Source: Lophium mytilinum (lineage: Eukaryota; Ascomycota; Dothideomycetes; Mytilinidiales; Mytilinidiaceae). Taken from it: DNA of 64,000 bases. Shown piece after piece: positions 63,172 to 64,000 of this stretch. Both the position numbers and the translations under genes were made by a program. The stretch lies in the NCBI GenBank assembly GCA_010093605.1, contig MU004185.1:455334-519333 (forward strand), written 5' to 3'. Within the stretch, counting starts at the first letter, position 1. Each line of letters opens with the position of its first letter. Under the pieces are notes generated by a model that ran no database searches, had not been told where the DNA came from, and was given only the letters and a program-made list of their open reading frames with translations.

Positions 63172-64000
63172 GGATGGATTTTCTTGGATTGGAACCTGGG
63201 ATTGCGCCGAACGGACGGGCTGTTAGGTAGGTAGGCTATTAATGGCGACATAGAGCGCTATATGTGATTGAGAAGGTGTTGAGAGCCGGGCTGGGTCTGT
63301 GGTGGGTTGAGACGCTACCCGATCGGGTTATTTTGGTGAATGACCTCCACAAAAGCGTCCTGCAAAAGCGTGAACGCACCTTAAAATACGCATAAATAGC
63401 AGCTTAAGATCACCTACGCATTCCCTAAGCCTCGAGCTTTGACTTGTTGTTCCGACAACCTCAGACCGCCACCCCACCCCTGCTAAACCCTGTTCTTAGC
63501 GGTCTGACTGCAAAAGGGGGCGGTCTGGGGATTTTGCAAGGTTCGTCTCGGCTAATACTCTACGAGCGATCTACCAACACGTCGTCGTCAAAGGGGTGTT
63601 TATTGGTTTGATAGGTTCGTGATAATGTTCCAGTGTACTAGTGACGATACCGGGAGCTCTGAGGCGAAGGAGTGCAGGTCTAGAAACTCACCGCTTGACG
63701 GAACGGTGTATTGGAATCTACTCGATGTGTTGCAGCTGAAGCTTGGCTTGTTTGAGCTATGCCTTACGGGCTAGCAGAGACTGGTGTTGTAGAGCGACAT
63801 AACGTATGGTGTGGCAGGGAGCAGGGGGGCCGAGGAGGCGCTCCAAGATTTGTGTTTGTGGGATCTAGACTTTTAGTCTGTGCAAGGAGAAGTAGAGGTC
63901 CATGAGGTATGGCATTAGATTTATGCGGAGGTGAGCGCCTCAACGCATTAGCGATAATAACCGAGCACACTATCGTTCACCCAATGCTCCCTTGCCAATC
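63172..64000. other. Intergenic to window end
   Basis: No supported gene. A minus-strand frame at 63764-63970 is Pro/His-rich and unsupported; the window edge may cut a further gene. Confidence 0.4.

Overview
The window is nuclear DNA of a filamentous ascomycete (Pezizomycotina; probably a dothideomycete, which is inference). The basis is multi-exon genes with short 42-100 nt GT-AG introns and CTAAC/CTGAC-type branch sites, fungal-only families (Zn2Cys6 regulator, GH18 chitinase, CSC1-type channel, cellulose-synthase-like GT2), and one AT-rich block with the look of repeat-induced point mutation (RIP).

Layout. 1-16 kb is a decayed arm: a 2-hydroxyacyl-CoA lyase relic, a RING-H2 gene, a small inverted-repeat element, a 107-bp tandem repeat running into an F-box gene, a large kinase-like/AttH-like fusion gene, a nuclear copy of mitochondrial atp9 with an internal deletion, a broken UDP-glucose 6-dehydrogenase and a broken GH12 glucanase. 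16-48 kb is the intact, gene-rich part: GT2 glycosyltransferase (with one frame discontinuity), CSC1/OSCA-like channel, ribulose-5-phosphate 3-epimerase (4 exons), a methyltransferase-domain protein, LSm2, two small uncharacterised proteins, a GH18 chitinase, a Cia2/MIP18 protein and an 8-exon Zn2Cys6 transcription factor. 49.6-53.4 kb is a RIP-degraded DNA transposon with traces of a PIF/Harbinger-type transposase. 53.4-64 kb holds a 9-bp minisatellite, a small Cys-rich membrane-anchored protein, a She3-like coiled-coil protein, an acidic coiled-coil protein, a 65-residue membrane protein and a second F-box-like protein.

There is no operon logic. The genes are independent units serving housekeeping (LSM2, RPE, Cia2), the cell surface or wall (GT2, chitinase, the GH12 relic, the UGDH relic) and regulation (Zn2Cys6, RING, F-box). 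I found no convincing tRNA, rRNA or CRISPR. The most unusual items are a MITE-like family with two copies in the window, a second unrelated inverted-repeat element, three gene relics clustered in the first 15 kb whose premature stops all fit single C-to-T changes, and an APH-AttH-like fusion protein. Exon limits were set by eye from frame, splice motifs and family similarity. Intergenic calls mean only that I saw nothing there.
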